A DNA stretch of 64,000 nt from Desulfonatronum thioautotrophicum (GTDB lineage Bacteria > Desulfobacterota > Desulfovibrionia > Desulfovibrionales > Desulfonatronaceae): NCBI RefSeq assembly GCF_000934745.1, contig NZ_KN882169.1, positions 4,039 to 68,038 on the forward strand. The letters run 5' to 3'. The position numbers and the translations under genes are program-made. The notes under the pieces were generated by a model. The model saw only the letters and a program-made list of their open reading frames with translations, was not told the DNA's origin and did not search any database. This document shows, one piece after another, positions 7,297-15,561 of the stretch (its first letter is position 1; each line of letters starts with the position of its first letter).

Positions 7297-8292
7297 ATGC
7301 ACATTCAGGATAATTCTCCCATGTTTTTTACCCATCTTGCCCATCGCGCCGTAGCGAGGCCCTTGCGGCGAGGGGAACTGCTTGACCTGGTTCGGGTGGG
7401 CATTGTGCGGGGCCGAGCGGTACCGGAGTGGCTTGGGGCTGCCCATGATTTGAAGGAGCGGTTTTTTCCCGGTCAGCTGCATCTTTGCGCGATCACCAGC
7501 GCCAAAACAGGACGCTGCGCCGAAGATTGCGCGTTTTGTGCCCAGTCCGGTCATCATGCCGTGGATATTGCTTCCCACCCCCTGGAGGATGAGGCGGAGC
7601 TGGAGCGACGTGGGCGCTTGGCCCTGGCATCCGGGCTTTCCCGATTCAGCTTCGTGACCAGTGGTGGGCGGTTGACGAAAGAAAGGGTTGCGCGGCTGGC
7701 ACGCGTGACTCGTCGGTTGACGGCCCTGGGGCTGACCGTGGACCTTTCCGTGGGCACAATGGATGCCGAGGACATGGCCTGTTTTCGCGATGCCGGTGTC
7801 GATCGTCTGCACCATAACCTGGAAACCAGCCCCCGATTCTATCCCCGGATCTGCTCGACCCATAGCTGGAGGTCCCGTTATGACACCGTCAAGGCCGCTT
7901 TGAAAGCCCACTGCAAGGTGTGTTCCGGAGGAATTTTCGGCGTTGGGGAACGCTGGGAGGATCGGGTCGACTTGGCACTCATTCTGCGCTCCCTGGGCGT
8001 GGATTCCATCCCGCTGAATTTTCTGACCCCCATTCCAGGAACGCCGCTGGCCGCATACGAGGTTCTTTCCGAAGATGAAGCCCTGGCGATCATTGCCTTG
8101 TTCCGATTCGCCCTGCCACAAGCCAATATCCGCATTGCCGGTGGACGCCTGGCGGTTTTCGGCGATTCATTGCATGCTCTCCTGCGAAGCGGTGCTTCGG
8201 GACTGATGGTCGGTGACTATCTGACCACCCCAGGCATGTCCCTGAAACAGGTCCAGGCCGCGGCAACCTCCGTTGGCCTGGACCTGGTTTGA
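7297..8292 (+). CDS. bioB: Biotin synthase
   Basis: A 331-residue radical SAM enzyme inserting sulfur into dethiobiotin. The radical SAM cluster ligands are C74, C78 and C81 (CAEDCAFC), and the conserved NHNLxTSPxFY, KVCSGGIFG and NIRIAGGR motifs are present. Compared with the E. coli enzyme, two of the three auxiliary [2Fe-2S] ligands are replaced: the RFC cysteine is Ser here (RFSFVTSG) and the second is Asp (TVDLSVGT). A different cysteine pair (HCKVC, 206 and 209) is present. This fits the anaerobe-type BioB with a different auxiliary cluster. No other biotin gene is in the window. The start could also be ATG 7321, which has AGGA at a better distance. Confidence 0.93.
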   Translation: MHIQDNSPMFFTHLAHRAVARPLRRGELLDLVRVGIVRGRAVPEWLGAAHDLKERFFPGQLHLCAITSAKTGRCAEDCAFCAQSGHHAVDIASHPLEDEAELERRGRLALASGLSRFSFVTSGGRLTKERVARLARVTRRLTALGLTVDLSVGTMDAEDMACFRDAGVDRLHHNLETSPRFYPRICSTHSWRSRYDTVKAALKAHCKVCSGGIFGVGERWEDRVDLALILRSLGVDSIPLNFLTPIPGTPLAAYEVLSEDEALAIIALFRFALPQANIRIAGGRLAVFGDSLHALLRSGASGLMVGDYLTTPGMSLKQVQAAATSVGLDLV

Positions 8293-8440
8293 GGTTGGAA
8301 TCTTTCGTCGTTTTTTGGGTGGTTTTCGCTAGGGGTATGGTTGATGTGAACAGGGCTTTGCCTCGCAAAACACCGACCACCACCTCTTGCTCGCCCAGCC
8401 GGTCCCACTCTTAAAAACAAAAAACGTCGAACACTGTTCG

Positions 8441-8857
8441 TCAAAAACAGACCAGCATCTTCTTCATCAGCTGGATCAGCTGGTTTGTTTCCTCCGGGCT
8501 CAGGCTTGCGGTGAGTTCCCTGGTCAGTGCCAGGTGCAGGTCGTGGTGTTCGGAGGACAGTTGTTGACCTTTGTCCGTCATGCCCAGGCGGATGGAGCGG
8601 CGATCGGATTCGTGGGGCTGACGTTCCACGATGCCTTTCTTTTCCAGGCGGTCCACCAGCACGGTCAGGGAGCCGGTGGTTACGCCCATTTTCTCGGCCA
8701 GCTCCTTCATGGTCAGCCGACCATGGGCGCACAGGATTTCCATGGCGTGGATCTGCTGCAGGGTCAGTGGTTTGCCACGGACCACGCCGTGCTCCCAGGA
8801 GGCGAATTTCTCGTGAAACTCCACCAGCAGTGAGGTCAGTTCTTCGTCATGCTTCAT
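8441..8857 (-). CDS. MarR family transcriptional regulator
   Basis: A 138-residue winged-helix regulator. The DNA-binding part is recognisable at LTMKELAEKMGVTTGSLTVL and VDRLEKKGIVERQPHESDRRSIRLGMTDKG, the usual MarR recognition helix and wing. AGGAG lies correctly before its ATG, and that start overlaps the 3' end of the upstream P-type ATPase gene by 11 bp, so the two are cotranscribed leftward. MarR proteins repress their own operon until a ligand binds. By context the signal may be a metal ion, as in AdcR-type MarR proteins, but this is inference; no obvious Cys/His metal cluster stands out beyond H90-H91. Confidence 0.9.
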   Translation of the reverse strand: MKHDEELTSLLVEFHEKFASWEHGVVRGKPLTLQQIHAMEILCAHGRLTMKELAEKMGVTTGSLTVLVDRLEKKGIVERQPHESDRRSIRLGMTDKGQQLSSEHHDLHLALTRELTASLSPEETNQLIQLMKKMLVCF

Positions 8858-10757
8858 TGCGTTGCTCCTGTAGATCGTCCCTGCCCATGGCCAGGGCAGC
8901 GGAGGAGAAGACCACGATTACGGCCCCCACGTTGTGCAGTATCGCGGCCTGGATCGGTCCGAGGATGCCCGCTGCTCCGCCCCAGATGGCCAGGACATTG
9001 AAGCTCAGGCCGAGGACAACGTTGATCTTGATCACGGTGAGCATTTTCCGGCTCAGGCGGATCAGCAGGGGCAACCGGGAGACATCGTCCCGGGTCAGGA
9101 CGATGTCCGCGGTTTCCAGGGCCACGTCCGTGCCCGCGCCGCCCATGGCCACGCCCACGTTGGCCCGGGCCAGGGCCGGGGCGTCGTTGATTCCGTCACC
9201 CACGACCATCACCCGGTGGCCAGCCTGCTGGAGCCGGCCCAGCTCCTCCAGCTTCTGGTCCGGTTTGAGTCCGGCGCGGGTCCAGGTGATCCCCAGGGCC
9301 TCGGCCACGCGGTCCACGGATCGGGCATGGTCTCCGGAGAGGATGCCCAATCGGGAGATGCCCAGGTCGCGCAGCTGGATCATGCTCAGGGCGGCCTCGG
9401 GACGGACCGTGTCGGACACCCCGATTACCCCGATGGGGCTCTTGTCCCTGTAGACTAGCAGCGGCGTTGCACCCCGGGTCTGGATGGTTTCCAGACAGGT
9501 TTGTAGACAGGCAGGCAGGGAATGGATGCTGGTTGCCGATGCAATACCGCCCACCTCGATGTGCCGCCCCTGGACCACGGCCCGTACTCCCCGACCCACC
9601 TCGGCTACCACGTCCGTGGCCGTATCCACGGTAATCCTGGCGTACTGGGCTGCCTTGAGCACGGCCCTGGCCAGGGGGTGGCTGACATCCTTCTCCACGC
9701 AGGCCGCGCAGGCCAGGACATCCTCAGAGGTGTACCCCGTGTCGGCCTGGATGTCCTCCACCCGTGGTTGTCCACTGGTCAGGGTGCCGGTCTTGTCGAA
9801 GAGCAGGGTGTCCACCTTGGATGCCTCTTCCAGGTAGCGACCGCCCTTGACCAGCACTCCGGCTCGGGCCAAACGGCCCACGGCAGCCACGGTGGCCGTG
9901 GGCGCGGCCATGATCAGGGCGCATGGGCAGCCGGCAATGAGCACGCTGACGGCTCGGCTGAGATCCCCGGACCAGTACCAGACCAGGCCGGCCAGCCCCA
10001 GAATGACCGGGGTGAACCAGGCAGCGTACCTGTCGATGAACCGGGTGGCCAGGGGTTTGTGCTGCTCGGCCTCGCTGACCAAGCGGATCACCCGGCCCAG
10101 GAGGGTGTCCTGGCCGACCTTTTCGGCCCGGATGCGCAGCACACCGTTGTGATTCAAGGTCCCTGCCAGAACTTCGTCTTCGGCTTTTTTGGAGACAGGC
10201 ATGGACTCCCCGGTGATGGCCGACTCATCCAGGGCCGAGACGCCGGAGACGATCCGGGCGTCCACCGGGATGCGGTCCCCGGGTTTGACCAGGAGCAGGT
10301 CGCCGGGAACGATGTCCTGGACCGGGATTTCCCGCTCCTCTTCGCCGAACAGGAGCAGGGCGTTCTGGGGGGCCACGCGCATTAGTTCATGGATGGAGCG
10401 GCGGGCCGAATCGCTGGTGGCTTCCTCGATGAGCGTGCCCAGGGTCATGATGAAGGCCACCACGGCCGCGGTGAGCAGCTCACCCTGGATCAGACAGGCG
10501 ATCAGCGCCAGGCTGACCAGCTCGTCCACGTTCACCCGGCGCTCCAGCAGGCCCTGGAGCGCTCCCCAGATGATTGGCCCGCCGTTCAGGCCGATGGATA
10601 TGGCGTAGAGGACAAAATATGGCCAGCCCGGAACCAGCCCGAAGGTTGCCCAGAGGTACCCGGCCAGGGCCAAAGCGCCCCCGGCCAGGCAAAACTGAAA
10701 ATCCCGCAGGACGAACAACTCCCTGTATACGCCCAAGGTGGCGTAGCGACCGATCAT
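8847..10757 (-). CDS. Heavy-metal translocating P-type ATPase (Zn/Cd-type)
   Basis: A 636-residue P1B-type ATPase that exports metal cations using ATP. The CPC metal site is at residues 277-279, the phosphorylation loop DKTGT at 321-325, TGES in the actuator domain, SHPLARAV (HP motif) in the nucleotide domain, and GDGINDAPAL near the C-terminal third. The last transmembrane helices carry HNVGAVIVVFSSAAL, which with CPC points to the Zn/Cd/Pb subgroup. There is no N-terminal CxxC HMA domain, making it shorter than ZntA/CadA. GGAG precedes the ATG. The MarR gene follows in the same operon and probably controls it. Confidence 0.92.
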   Translation of the reverse strand: MIGRYATLGVYRELFVLRDFQFCLAGGALALAGYLWATFGLVPGWPYFVLYAISIGLNGGPIIWGALQGLLERRVNVDELVSLALIACLIQGELLTAAVVAFIMTLGTLIEEATSDSARRSIHELMRVAPQNALLLFGEEEREIPVQDIVPGDLLLVKPGDRIPVDARIVSGVSALDESAITGESMPVSKKAEDEVLAGTLNHNGVLRIRAEKVGQDTLLGRVIRLVSEAEQHKPLATRFIDRYAAWFTPVILGLAGLVWYWSGDLSRAVSVLIAGCPCALIMAAPTATVAAVGRLARAGVLVKGGRYLEEASKVDTLLFDKTGTLTSGQPRVEDIQADTGYTSEDVLACAACVEKDVSHPLARAVLKAAQYARITVDTATDVVAEVGRGVRAVVQGRHIEVGGIASATSIHSLPACLQTCLETIQTRGATPLLVYRDKSPIGVIGVSDTVRPEAALSMIQLRDLGISRLGILSGDHARSVDRVAEALGITWTRAGLKPDQKLEELGRLQQAGHRVMVVGDGINDAPALARANVGVAMGGAGTDVALETADIVLTRDDVSRLPLLIRLSRKMLTVIKINVVLGLSFNVLAIWGGAAGILGPIQAAILHNVGAVIVVFSSAALAMGRDDLQEQRNEA

Positions 10758-11038
10758 GATTTGCTCCAGCTAAATTAGGGTTGGCGAGGAAATATTTTAT
10801 TTGAATATAAAGATTCTTGATTACCGAGCAACTTGGATGTTGTAAAGGTGTAGCATCAAGTGAAATTAGGTAGCATGAAAATTATTATCATAAATGTTGA
10901 CATTCCGGAAATGATGGCTGATATGCTTGCAGTGGTGTTTGCGAAAAGGGGGGCTTGCGAGAGCAAGGAGAGCAAGTGGAGCGAGTAATATTTACCTGAA
11001 CAATGTGGCGGATATTCCCGTGTCGTGTTTGAACCTCC

Positions 11039-11164
11039 GTAGGGGCGGCCCTCGCGGCCGCCCCTCGCAACTGCCCTGGATGGATCGGCAATGCTGGGTG
11101 GCTGCAATATGCCGACATTCCAAATAATCGTGAAGAACCAGGTCAGGCGCGAGGCCAGACCTAC
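11039..11164. repeat. REP-type bipartite element (REPIN-like) 1
   Basis: It begins GTAG followed by a perfect 10-bp stem hairpin (AGGGGCGGCC / GGCCGCCCCT, 11041-11065). It ends with a degenerate inverted copy finishing CTAC at 11161-11164 (GGTCAGGCGCGAGGCCAGAC). GTAG plus an imperfect palindrome is the known signature of REP sequences mobilised by RAYT transposases. The inner right half resembles that of the element at 42392. Confidence 0.65.
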
Positions 11165-11202
11165 GGTAATGATTGCCAGGGAAATGTTTCAAGATATCAT
11201 TG

Positions 11203-11404
11203 TTTTGGGATGGTTCAGGATTGGTTGACAAATCCATGTGTGGGGATGGTTGTCCCACTGTAGGGGCGCACCTGTGTGTGCGCCCATTACGGGTTGAGGC
11301 GTTATCTCGAGTGGGCGGATACACAGGTCCGCCCCTACGGCACAATGTCAGCCTTCACGGTCAAATCGGGTGTCCGTAAAAAATGTAAACATAGTCAGCT
11401 TCGA
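11203..11404. repeat. Dispersed intergenic repeat, copy A (interrupted)
   Basis: The flanks 11203-11258 and 11339-11395 align with 38474-38588 (shared TGGTTCAGGATTGGTTG-like start, AAATCCATGTGTGGGG, CACGGTCAA, GTGTCCG, AAAAATGTAAAC). Copy A differs by an ~80-bp insertion, the REP element at 11260. The copy ends just before the ribosome binding site of the gene at 11413. Together with the two REP elements it accounts for most of the 650-bp gene-free stretch 10758-11412. Confidence 0.7.
11260..11338. repeat. REP-type bipartite element (REPIN-like) 2
   Basis: A 79-bp element bounded by GTAGGGGCG and CGCCCCTAC. The terminal inverted repeats extend to 26 bp with three mismatches (23/26). It is inserted in the dispersed repeat described at 11203; the uninterrupted copy at 38474 shows the empty site CCCCAC-GGAACAACG. 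Confidence 0.75.
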
Positions 11405-11412
11405 GGTGAGAA

Positions 11413-11736
11413 ATGATTTTGAGAGGGACGATCACTTTTCTGGCTATTGCCGTTCTGTTTTGCGTCGGTTCAGCGGCCTGGGCGCATACGCCCCTGATGC
11501 TGTGCATGGACAACGGCGACAATTCCGTCACCTGCCAGGGCGGGTTTTCCGATGGATCGTCCGCTGCCGGGGTGGTCATGCGCATCAAGTCCCCGGATGG
11601 ACGGGTCTTGCAGGAAGGCCGGATGGACGACAGCGCGGAATTCACCTTCATGAAGCCTCGGGGGGATTTTCTCGTGGTCTTTGATGCCGGTCCCGAGCAT
11701 CAGCTGCGGGTGCCTGGACGGCAGATCGGCCAATGA
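11413..11736 (+). CDS. Small exported protein of ABC cassette
   Basis: A 107-residue protein with a clear signal peptide (ITFLAIAVLFCVGSAAWA, cleavage before HTPLM). The mature part is short, beta-rich and has two cysteines (LMLCMDNGDNSVTCQGG) that could form a disulfide; the end (DFLVVFDAGPEHQLRVPG) resembles a small periplasmic carbohydrate- or peptide-binding beta-sandwich. GAGGTGAG precedes the ATG. Its stop overlaps the ATPase start by ATGA, so it is the first gene of a four-gene operon and probably the periplasmic component. I do not recognise a named family. Confidence 0.8.
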   Translation: MILRGTITFLAIAVLFCVGSAAWAHTPLMLCMDNGDNSVTCQGGFSDGSSAAGVVMRIKSPDGRVLQEGRMDDSAEFTFMKPRGDFLVVFDAGPEHQLRVPGRQIGQ

Positions 11737-12626
11737 GCAACGCCATCGAGATTCGTGGTCTGGGCCACCGGTACAACGGGCGAGCGATCTACGAGAATCT
11801 CAATTTCAGTGTTCCGGAGGGGTCGGTCTGCGGCCTGCTGGGCAAGAACGGGCAGGGCAAGACCACATTGGTGAATATCCTGATGGGCTTTCTCAAGCCC
11901 TTCAAGGGGGAGTGTCTGGTGCTGGGCGAGGATTCCCATGCCCTGCCTCCGGAGGTGCGCGCCCGGATCGGCCTGCTCCACGAGGGCCATCTGGCCTACG
12001 AGTTCATGACCATTGCCCAGACCGAGCGCTTTTATCGCGGCTTCTATCCCCGCTGGAATCCGGAGGTGTTTTTCGGGCTGGTGAACAGGATGGGCCTGCC
12101 CCTGAACCACAAGGTGGGGAACATGTCCTGCGGCCAGCGGTCCCAGGTGGTGCTGGGCGTGATCATGGCCCAGGATCCGGACCTGCTGATCCTGGACGAC
12201 TATTCCATGGGCCTGGACGCCGGGTACCGGCGGCTGTTCCTGGACGTGCTCCACGATTTTGCGTCCGGGGAGGGCAAGACCATCTTCGTCACCAGCCATA
12301 TTGTCCAGGATCTGGAGCAGCTGGTGGATACGATGATCTTCATTGACAAGGGCGAGATCATGCAGGTCGGGCTGGAGGAATTTCTGACCGCCTTTCGCAA
12401 GTACGTGTTCCACTGTGACGATCCGCCAGACCAGACCCAGGACTTGGCCCAGGACAATGTCATCCGCGGCATCGAACGCCGAGGCCGGAAGGTCGCGCTC
12501 TATTCCTACGCGGACATCCAGGCCGTGGAGCGGCACCTGACTGATCTGGGCGTTCAGGCCCGGGACCTGTCCCAGGCCCCCATGAGCCTGGAGGATGGGT
12601 TCATCGGCCTGATGGGCAAATACTGA
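11733..12626 (+). CDS. ABC transporter ATP-binding protein, atypical Walker B
   Basis: A 297-residue ABC ATPase. Walker A is GKNGQGKTT (37-45). The signature is SCGQR (132-136) instead of LSGGQ. Walker B is LLILDD (151-156), with Asp156 where the catalytic Glu is expected; the H-loop is VTSHIV. The ~100-residue C-terminal extension is typical of exporters or drug-resistance-type ATPases. It is coupled to the preceding exported protein (ATGA overlap) and followed 12 bp later by a permease. The Glu-to-Asp change may slow hydrolysis. Substrate unknown. Confidence 0.9.
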   Translation: MSNAIEIRGLGHRYNGRAIYENLNFSVPEGSVCGLLGKNGQGKTTLVNILMGFLKPFKGECLVLGEDSHALPPEVRARIGLLHEGHLAYEFMTIAQTERFYRGFYPRWNPEVFFGLVNRMGLPLNHKVGNMSCGQRSQVVLGVIMAQDPDLLILDDYSMGLDAGYRRLFLDVLHDFASGEGKTIFVTSHIVQDLEQLVDTMIFIDKGEIMQVGLEEFLTAFRKYVFHCDDPPDQTQDLAQDNVIRGIERRGRKVALYSYADIQAVERHLTDLGVQARDLSQAPMSLEDGFIGLMGKY

Positions 12627-12638
12627 AGGGGAGGGGGA

Positions 12639-13307
12639 GTGATTCGATCCATACTGCTCAAGGAAGGGCTGAAACTGCGCTGGATGTTTCTGGGGGCTTT
12701 GGCCGTGAACGTGGGGTTCTGCATCAAGGTATTCCTGGACATCCGCCAGCAGATGGCCACGGAGCACGCCGAGATGGTCTGGTACCAGGCCATTCATCTC
12801 CAGACCGTGTTCCAGTACCAGATGCGCCATCTGCCGCTGTTGACGGGCCTGGCCCTGGCCGCGGCCCAGTTCGTTCCCGAACTGATGGGCCGAAGAATGC
12901 GCATCGCTCTGCACTTGCCCGTGGCCCGGGAAACCATGCTGGGGTGGAGCCTGCTGGCCGGTCTGGGACATGTTCTGGTGGTGATCGGCGCGGTCGCTGT
13001 CCTGACCCACCTGACCATGACCCGCTATTTTCCCGCCGAAGTGAGTCTGTCCGCCCTGGCAACCATGGTCCCCTGGTACGCGGCCGGACTGGTGGGATAC
13101 CTGGGAGCGGCGGCCGTCCTCCTGGAGCCGAAATGGCCGCGACGCATTTTCATGGCGCTGGTGTTCGGGGCAGCGGCATTCGTGCTCCTGATGGGCCGCG
13201 GTTACGGCTGGTTCACCCCGGCCCTGCCCTGGCTTCTGGTCCTGCTGCCTTTGACGCTTTTGAGCGTCTTTGAACCATGTCGCCGGTTTCACCAGGGAGG
13301 CGCGTGA
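12639..13307 (+). CDS. ABC-2 type permease-like membrane protein
   Basis: A 222-residue protein with about six hydrophobic segments (LGALAVNVGFCIKVFL; LLTGLALAAAQFVPEL; LLAGLGHVLVVIGAVAVL; MVPWYAAGLVGYLGAAAVLL; RIFMALVFGAAAFVLL; LPWLLVLLPLTLLSVF). It fits a small ABC-2-type permease partner for the ATPase before it. GTG start at 12639, overlapped by an AGGGGAGGGGGA purine tract. The stop codon shares a base with the next ATG, so the genes are translationally coupled. Confidence 0.8.
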   Translation: MIRSILLKEGLKLRWMFLGALAVNVGFCIKVFLDIRQQMATEHAEMVWYQAIHLQTVFQYQMRHLPLLTGLALAAAQFVPELMGRRMRIALHLPVARETMLGWSLLAGLGHVLVVIGAVAVLTHLTMTRYFPAEVSLSALATMVPWYAAGLVGYLGAAAVLLEPKWPRRIFMALVFGAAAFVLLMGRGYGWFTPALPWLLVLLPLTLLSVFEPCRRFHQGGA

Positions 13308-14581
13308 TGTCCCGGAATATCTCATCCCGCATGCCCTTCCCGGCCTCGCGATGGAGCGCGACAATTCTGGCTGTCCTGGCCCTGAGCTTTCTCCTGCCCG
13401 CGATCTTCGACAAGGTCGGGGGCTCGGGCGGCGACGAACCGCTGCTGTTTTACAGCCCGCTTCTGGAAGCGTTCATCTACCAGGAGTCCCTGGGCGGCCA
13501 CCAGTTCCTGTACCGTGACGAGCAGGGCCGGGAGTACAGCCGCGAGGAATTCGAGGATCAGCTGCCTTTTGTCTATTTTCGCAATCTGGAGCGGCGCAAT
13601 CTGCTGCCCATGACCATTGCCGGGCAAACCTTCGACGCCCAGGCTATCGCCGCGGATCGCCAGGGCCTGGAAATCCGCGCCCGCCATCTGCGCGGGCATC
13701 ACCCGCGCATCAACCTCTATCCACTGTTCAACATCGACCCGGCGGTGGCCATGATGCGCTTCCCCGTGGAGATGTTCCGGTTCACGGATGCGGCCATGGA
13801 GTTCCTGAACGCGGATGAGAACCGCCTGGATCACGGCCTGACTGAAACCTTCACCACTGTCTTGCAAGATCTCGGCTTTTCCTTCCCGGCCACCGTGATC
13901 GGCGGCCGGGCCACGAACCTGAAGCCTTTTGATGACGGCTACTTCATCCGCGACGCCGCGGGGCGGATATTTCACGTCAAACGTATTCTGAACCAGCCCG
14001 AAGTGGTGGCCACGGGCATCGACCCCTCCCTGGATGTGCTGGATATCATCGTCAACGAGAACGAGCGCCGGGAATTCCACGGGGTGATCATCACCAGGCA
14101 GGGTGAGGCGTTTTTGATCTCCTGGGAAGATTACCGGCTGATCCCTCTGCCGGTGGATGGCTACGATCCCTCCCGCATGGACCTGAAGCTGCTCATCGAT
14201 CCCCTGTACCGGACCGTCACGGTCAGCTCAAAGGATGCCGTGTTCGGCACGGTCACGAACAGGGCCTATGCACCGCTGCACCGGTTCGAGCTGCCCCTCC
14301 GGGACTTCTCACCATCCTGGCTGCTCGGGATGCGCGCGTTTCTCCTCCCCGTGGAGTTGCACCTGGAAAACCCCTGGCGTGGTCAGGCCGCCCCCCATAT
14401 CCAACTCGGCGGTCTCTGGTCCATTGCCGGCATCCTGACGGCCCTGGCCGTCCTCGTGGTGATCCGCCGCGCTCGCACCAAAACCCTGCCCAGCCTCGCG
14501 GAACTTGCCCCCGTGGCCCTGACCGGCGTCATTGGCCTGCTGGCCGTGCTGTTTCTCCAGCCTGGTCACCGGGGTTCCTGA
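13307..14581 (+). CDS. DUF4857 domain membrane protein
   Basis: This 424-residue protein matches the DUF4857 arrangement: an N-terminal membrane segment (ATILAVLALSFLLPAIF), a large extracytoplasmic domain (about 45-360), and two C-terminal membrane segments (LWSIAGILTALAVLVVI and APVALTGVIGLLAVLFL). Internal motifs include FVYFRNLERRNLLPM and YPLFNIDPAVAMMRFP. The ATG at 13307 has GGGAGG upstream and overlaps the permease stop. DUF4857 proteins are usually encoded with an ABC ATPase and permease, as here. A role as a large periplasmic component of the exporter is inferred. Confidence 0.8.
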   Translation: MSRNISSRMPFPASRWSATILAVLALSFLLPAIFDKVGGSGGDEPLLFYSPLLEAFIYQESLGGHQFLYRDEQGREYSREEFEDQLPFVYFRNLERRNLLPMTIAGQTFDAQAIAADRQGLEIRARHLRGHHPRINLYPLFNIDPAVAMMRFPVEMFRFTDAAMEFLNADENRLDHGLTETFTTVLQDLGFSFPATVIGGRATNLKPFDDGYFIRDAAGRIFHVKRILNQPEVVATGIDPSLDVLDIIVNENERREFHGVIITRQGEAFLISWEDYRLIPLPVDGYDPSRMDLKLLIDPLYRTVTVSSKDAVFGTVTNRAYAPLHRFELPLRDFSPSWLLGMRAFLLPVELHLENPWRGQAAPHIQLGGLWSIAGILTALAVLVVIRRARTKTLPSLAELAPVALTGVIGLLAVLFLQPGHRGS

Positions 14582-14824
14582 CAACAACCTTGGCCGGACC
14601 CTTGGCCAGTCACCGCCCTGGGAGCCGGCTTCGGCATATTCTCGAAACCTTGGCTCGATCAATTCGCCGCCATTCCCCTTGATCTGGTCAGATGTCCGAG
14701 CTACCTTGCAATGGCCAACATTTTGGGGCGGGCAAACGGAGAGACACGTCGCGAAAGGAGTGATGCCTGCATATTTTCAATGGGTGCCGGCTCCCAGAGA
14801 CATGCATTGGGCAAAATACCCTTC

Positions 14825-15103
14825 ATGAAGCAATTTAACTGGAATGCGGAAAAAAACCAGCGGTTAATGAGCGAGCGCGGCGTATCCTTCGAGGATGTCA
14901 TGTTTGCCCTTCAGACGGATGGTTTGCTCGATGATGGACCTCATCCCGATACGGAAAAATATCCGAACCAACGACTCTTTGTGGTACGGATTGATGACTA
15001 CGCTTGGTTGGTGCCGTATGTTGAGAGTGGTAATGAAATATTTCTCAAGACGATTATTCCCAGTCGCAAGGCCACCAGGATTTTTTTGAAGGGGGGAGTA
15101 TGA
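14825..15103 (+). CDS. brnT: BrnT family toxin
   Basis: From ATG 14825 this gives 92 residues. FNWNAEKNQRLMSERGVSFEDVMFAL and the strand pattern around LFVVRIDDYAWLVPYVE to FLKTIIPSRKATRIF match BrnT, an RNase-fold toxin neutralised by BrnA. The open frame extends 38 codons upstream, but the family N-terminus begins at this Met. The stop overlaps the antitoxin ATG (ATGA), toxin first, as usual for BrnTA. Toxin-first order fits autoregulation by the downstream DNA-binding antitoxin. Confidence 0.85.
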   Translation: MKQFNWNAEKNQRLMSERGVSFEDVMFALQTDGLLDDGPHPDTEKYPNQRLFVVRIDDYAWLVPYVESGNEIFLKTIIPSRKATRIFLKGGV

Positions 15104-15402
15104 CCAAGACAAGATTAGACTCGGAAGAGCGTGAGTTGTTGGAAGCTTATGATTCAGGAAAGTTTGAATCGGACCTGAATGCCGACCGGAGGGAGTATCT
15201 TGCCAGTGCAGCGGAAGAAACGTTCAAGAAAGACAAGTGCATTCATGTTCGAATCTCCAACCGGGATTTGGAAGCGCTTCAGCGCCGGGCTTTGGAGGAG
15301 GGGCTTCCATACCAGTCCCTGGTGTCCAGTGTCCTGCACAAGTTTGTTTCCGGCGGACTCATGGACATCTCCGCGTTCAAGTCAGCCCAGCGGCCGCGTT
15401 GA
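15100..15402 (+). CDS. brnA: BrnA family antitoxin
   Basis: A 100-residue partner of the preceding toxin. An N-terminal acidic region (LDSEERELLEAYDSG) precedes the DNA-binding core KDKCIHVRISNRDLEALQRRAL and a C-terminal helix LVSSVLHKFVSGG. It should bind BrnT and repress the operon. It is paralogous to the orphan at 5686. The strong hairpin at 15432 terminates the operon. Confidence 0.85.
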   Translation: MTKTRLDSEERELLEAYDSGKFESDLNADRREYLASAAEETFKKDKCIHVRISNRDLEALQRRALEEGLPYQSLVSSVLHKFVSGGLMDISAFKSAQRPR

Positions 15403-15431
15403 TGTGCGCTTTCAAGCAATCGGAGACTGAC

Positions 15432-15503
15432 AAAAAAAGGTCGCTCGTGAAACCGGCATCCAGCCAAGCATGGCTGGTCGGTAGCAGTGAGCGACCTTTT
15501 TTG
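15432..15503. terminator. Bidirectional rho-independent terminator
   Basis: The outer stem AAAAAAAGGTCGCTC (15432-15446) pairs with GAGCGACCTTTTTT (15489-15502). The loop contains a second perfect hairpin (CCAGCC/GGCTGG). A-tract and T-tract flank the stem, so it can serve both the BrnTA operon and the leftward cyclophilin gene. Confidence 0.85.
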
Positions 15504-15561
15504 TGGGGCGAGCTCGCCGGAGAGCGTCTGTCGGAAGAGCGTCTGGCGGATTCCCCTGCGG

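Noticed and set aside
11700-13364. 554-codon open frame opposite the ABC cassette
   Set aside because: It is antisense to two clearly functional coding regions and resembles no family.
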